Source: Bacteroidales bacterium M6 (lineage in GTDB: Bacteria > Bacteroidota > Bacteroidia > Bacteroidales > Muribaculaceae). From it: 9,990 nucleotides of DNA. Position numbers and translations under genes: made by a program. A model generated the notes under the pieces. It ran no database searches. It saw only the letters and a list, made by a program, of their open reading frames with translations, and was not told the DNA's origin. The first letter of the stretch is position 1. Every line of letters begins with the position of its first letter. Below are positions 7,714 through 9,990 of the stretch, piece by piece. Location of the stretch: the NCBI GenBank assembly GCA_001689485.1, contig LUJQ01000061.1, forward strand, positions 72,548 to 82,537. Direction: 5' to 3'.

Positions 7714-9378
7714 ATGGAATTTCTACAGGAGCTGCTTTGGCCAGGCAACACGTCGTTGGCTTCCACGCTCGTCCTGCTGTCGTTTGTGATAGCGGCGGGC
7801 ATCTATCTCGGGAAAATCCGTTTTTGGGGAGTGTCGCTCGGCGTCACATTCGTACTTTTCGTAGGTATCCTTATGGGGCATTTCGGTTATGAGATACAAC
7901 CGGAAGTACTCAAGTTCGTGCGTGAATTCGGTCTGATTCTGTTCATTTTCGCAATCGGCCTGCAGGTAGGCCCCGGATTCTTCTCCTCTTTCAAAAAAGG
8001 CGGTGTGCGTTTAAACATGCTTGCCGTGCTGGGAATCCTGCTCAATGTAGGCATTGTGGTCGCGATTTATTTCATCGACGGCAAAACCTCGATCAACGCC
8101 CTGGTCGGCGTCATGTCGGGAGCCGTGACCAACACCCCCGGTCTTGCCGCAGCGCAGCAGGCCGTCGGCAGCAACCTCGAAGCAGTCAATACCATGTCGA
8201 TGGGCTATGCAGCCGCCTACCCGCTCGGAGTTCTCGGCATCATCACATCAATCCTTCTGGTCAAGGCAATCTTCCGCGTTAAAATAGAAAACGAAATCGC
8301 TGAAATAAACCGCGAAACCGAAGACAGCCAGCAGAAGCCCCACCTTGTATCCTACGAGGTGACCAACCAGCTTGTAAACGGAAAGACACTCCTGCAACTC
8401 CACGACATAATCCATTGCGACTTCGTGGTGTCGCGACTGATGGATAGCGAAGGCAACATCATCATTCCGAAATCGAGTACTGAAATCCATGTGGGCGACA
8501 AGCTTTACGTGGTAATGTCGGCACAGGACGAACACAGCTTCGCCGCAGTGCTGGGTCATTCCATCGAGATGGGAGATGAAGAATGGGAGGAAGTAGCTCC
8601 CGCCAACGTGGTGTCGCGCCGCATCCTCATCACCCGTAGCGAATACAACGGCACCCCACTCGGCACCCTGCGCCTCCACAAAGGCTATAACCTCAACTGC
8701 ACACGCGTGAACCGTGCCGGGGTCGACCTCCTGGCTTCACCCGGCCTGCGCCTGCAAATGGGCGACCGCATAACCGTGGTAGGCGACCTCAACGACATCG
8801 AACGCCTTGCTTCAAAGCTCGGCAACTCGATGAAGCGCCTCAACCAGCCCAACCTTGTCACAATCTTCATAGGCATAATGCTCGGTATCATACTCGGATC
8901 AATCAACGTAGGGTTCGGCATGAAACTCGGCCTGGCCGGTGGCCCGCTCGTTGTGGCAATCCTGTTAAGCCGGTTCGGATATAAGGTGAAACTCGTAACC
9001 TACACCTCCTCATCCGCATCGCTGATGCTGCGCGAACTCGGCATATGCCTCTTCCTTGCCGCTGTGGGTATAGGCGCCGGGAAAGGTTTCGCCGACACCG
9101 TGTTCAACTACCAGGGCATGTGGTGGGTGATATGGGGATTCATAATAACATTCGTCCCGTTGATGGTTGTAGGATGCATTGCCCGTGGTGTTTATAAAAT
9201 CAACTACCTTACCATAATGGGCATGATGTCGGGCGGATATACCGACCCCCCTGCCCTTGCCTATGCCAACAACTCCACAGGCAGCGATGCCCCGGCAGTT
9301 GCCTACTCCACAGTCTACCCTCTCACCATGTTCATGCGTGTGGTAGCGGCACAGGCCCTGATTCTATGCTTTATGTAA
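7714..9378 (+). CDS. AspT/YidE/YbjL-family putative transporter
   Basis: This integral membrane protein belongs to the aspartate:alanine antiporter superfamily and closely resembles E. coli YidE in length (554 against 553 residues) and layout. Two homologous membrane halves flank two cytoplasmic RCK_C (TrkA-C) domains. Half 1 (about 15-188) contains LILFIFAIGLQVGPGFF (74-90) and SGAVTNTPGLAAAQQ (135-149). The first RCK_C domain is about 210-282 and the second about 297-372, joined by an acidic linker, EMGDEEWEE (285-293). Half 2 (about 381-554) contains LGLAGGP (405-411), LRELGICLFLAAVG (439-452) and SGGYTDPPALAYANN (506-520). SGAVTNTP and SGGYTDPP are the matching re-entrant motifs of the internal duplication. 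The substrate is unknown; AspT exchanges aspartate for alanine, but YidE-type members are uncharacterised. It has its own promoter and terminator, so it is monocistronic. Confidence 0.92.
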   Translation: MEFLQELLWPGNTSLASTLVLLSFVIAAGIYLGKIRFWGVSLGVTFVLFVGILMGHFGYEIQPEVLKFVREFGLILFIFAIGLQVGPGFFSSFKKGGVRLNMLAVLGILLNVGIVVAIYFIDGKTSINALVGVMSGAVTNTPGLAAAQQAVGSNLEAVNTMSMGYAAAYPLGVLGIITSILLVKAIFRVKIENEIAEINRETEDSQQKPHLVSYEVTNQLVNGKTLLQLHDIIHCDFVVSRLMDSEGNIIIPKSSTEIHVGDKLYVVMSAQDEHSFAAVLGHSIEMGDEEWEEVAPANVVSRRILITRSEYNGTPLGTLRLHKGYNLNCTRVNRAGVDLLASPGLRLQMGDRITVVGDLNDIERLASKLGNSMKRLNQPNLVTIFIGIMLGIILGSINVGFGMKLGLAGGPLVVAILLSRFGYKVKLVTYTSSSASLMLRELGICLFLAAVGIGAGKGFADTVFNYQGMWWVIWGFIITFVPLMVVGCIARGVYKINYLTIMGMMSGGYTDPPALAYANNSTGSDAPAVAYSTVYPLTMFMRVVAAQALILCFM

Positions 9379-9402
9379 TTCCTGCTCCTTAGAAAATACG
9401 GA

Positions 9403-9443
9403 CGGTGCTGTGTCAGAATCCCGACACAGCACCGCTCTTTTTT
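9403..9443 (+). terminator. Rho-independent terminator of the transporter gene
   Basis: A perfect 12-bp stem (9403-9414 with 9423-9434) and an 8-nt loop are followed by CTC and six Ts (9438-9443). The stem starts 25 nt after the transporter stop. On the minus strand the T-rich stretch is shorter and offset, so use by the convergent gene at 9496-9828 is possible but less clear. Confidence 0.9.
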
Positions 9444-9495
9444 ATCTAGGCCAAACGGAATATCCCCTCAGCTAAGAAATTGTATAAAATTATAC

Positions 9496-9828
9496 TCAGG
9501 CCATCGCAGGCATTGATGGTGCCGGACGCCCCAGCCGCATAACCCGTTTGGCTGTCATGCCACACGTGCGGTTACGGAGATTCACCGTTACCAGGCCTCC
9601 GATGGAACCAAGACACATTCTGACCGTACTCAGCAATTCGGCCACGCTGCCGAATCCCGAAAATGATTTTTCAAGCACTATGCGGCCATATTGAACCACA
9701 CTTACAAACACCTCGTCGCGTGTGCCTACAGGCATTTCCCAGCCACGCGATGTCTCGATAGAGCCGAATCCACCACCCACGGAGAGGGTGGGAACATTGT
9801 TAAGGGTGAAAAGATTATCAGCATACAT
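9496..9828 (-). CDS. Hypothetical protein, 110 aa, with strong SD and its own promoter
   Basis: I do not recognise this protein. Expression signals support it as a gene: an exact -7 box at 9870-9863, a leader of roughly 30 nt, and AGGAGG placed 8 nt before the ATG at 9828. There is no signal peptide or membrane segment, so it is probably cytoplasmic. Visible features are a glycine cluster (GGGFG, 18-22), a beta-like stretch (VFVSVVQYGRIVLEKS, 40-55), a probable helix (SVAELLSTVRMCLG, 61-74), another strand (GLVTVNLRNR, 78-87) and a basic, Pro/Met-rich C-terminus ending PSMPAMA. This looks like a small alpha/beta domain. It converges on the transporter gene. A mobile-element or phage-derived origin is conceivable given the unusual SD, but no neighbouring gene supports that inside the window. 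Confidence 0.7.
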   Translation of the reverse strand: MYADNLFTLNNVPTLSVGGGFGSIETSRGWEMPVGTRDEVFVSVVQYGRIVLEKSFSGFGSVAELLSTVRMCLGSIGGLVTVNLRNRTCGMTAKRVMRLGRPAPSMPAMA

Positions 9829-9836
9829 ATCTAACT

Positions 9837-9842
9837 CCTCCT
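9837..9842 (-). promoter_or_regulatory. Strong Shine-Dalgarno of the 110-aa gene
   Basis: Read on the minus strand, AGGAGG (9842-9837) lies 8 nt before the ATG at 9828, the same spacing as at rpsR. It fixes the start. In a phylum where most genes lack an SD this is unusual. Confidence 0.75.
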
Positions 9843-9862
9843 GTTATTAAGGGTTTACAATG

Positions 9863-9870
9863 CAAAATTA
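9863..9870 (-). promoter_or_regulatory. Bacteroidetes -7 promoter box of the 110-aa gene
   Basis: Read on the minus strand, TAATTTTG (9870-9863), followed by CA, matches TAnnTTTG exactly and is the same box as at ruvX. No convincing -33 element is seen at 19-22 nt upstream. The predicted transcription start lies about 30 nt ahead of the ATG at 9828. Confidence 0.7.
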
Positions 9871-9990
9871 CCCATCATGCGGGCAATGAATTTTCACACC
9901 TGTATTAAATTTCATAAAATCAGCATCACACGGAATATTATAACCACTCAGGTATTGATCCTTAAGTAAGTCGTGGAAATTATTTTATAT

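Noticed and set aside
8248..8679. 143-aa minus-strand ORF opposite the transporter's RCK_C region
   Set aside because: Antisense shadow of a well-supported gene; no homology-like motifs and no start signals.

Overview
The window reads as chromosomal DNA from a Bacteroidales bacterium; a gut lineage such as Muribaculaceae is possible, but the family is inference. Three things point there. The promoter -7 boxes have the Bacteroidetes form TAnnTTTG. Most genes lack a Shine-Dalgarno (SD) sequence. The proteins include TamL, the lipid-anchored TamA relative typical of this phylum. Base composition looks above 50% GC by eye (not counted).

Layout. Positions 1-1102 hold the ribosomal block rpsF (5' end outside the window), rpsR and rplI on the + strand, ending at a strong 13-bp hairpin (1149-1182). 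Positions 1245-1400 hold a small minus-strand gene for a single-span membrane protein, converging on that hairpin, with a second weaker hydrophobic ORF behind it. From 1606 a + strand run of housekeeping genes follows: ruvX (RNase H-fold nuclease), def (peptide deformylase), ettA (ABC-F translation factor), tamL (outer-membrane assembly lipoprotein) and a HAD-family phosphatase. The short gaps between def and the phosphatase fit co-transcription. A separate promoter at 7616-7648 drives an AspT/YidE-type transporter that ends at a 12-bp-stem terminator (9403-9443). A minus-strand gene for a 110-residue protein of unknown function, with its own promoter and a strong SD, closes the window; beyond it (9871-9990) I see only AT-rich intergenic DNA.

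How the genes work together. Much of the block serves translation: three ribosomal proteins, removal of the N-terminal formyl group, and EttA, which acts on the ribosome at initiation. The most notable signal is regulatory. Only two starts in the window carry a strong SD: rpsR, which encodes one of the proteins that masks the anti-SD in Bacteroidetes ribosomes, and the unknown 110-residue gene. I see no phage, CRISPR, insertion sequence, defence or biosynthetic cluster. The window is mostly ordinary housekeeping DNA, and no obvious new multi-gene system is visible.
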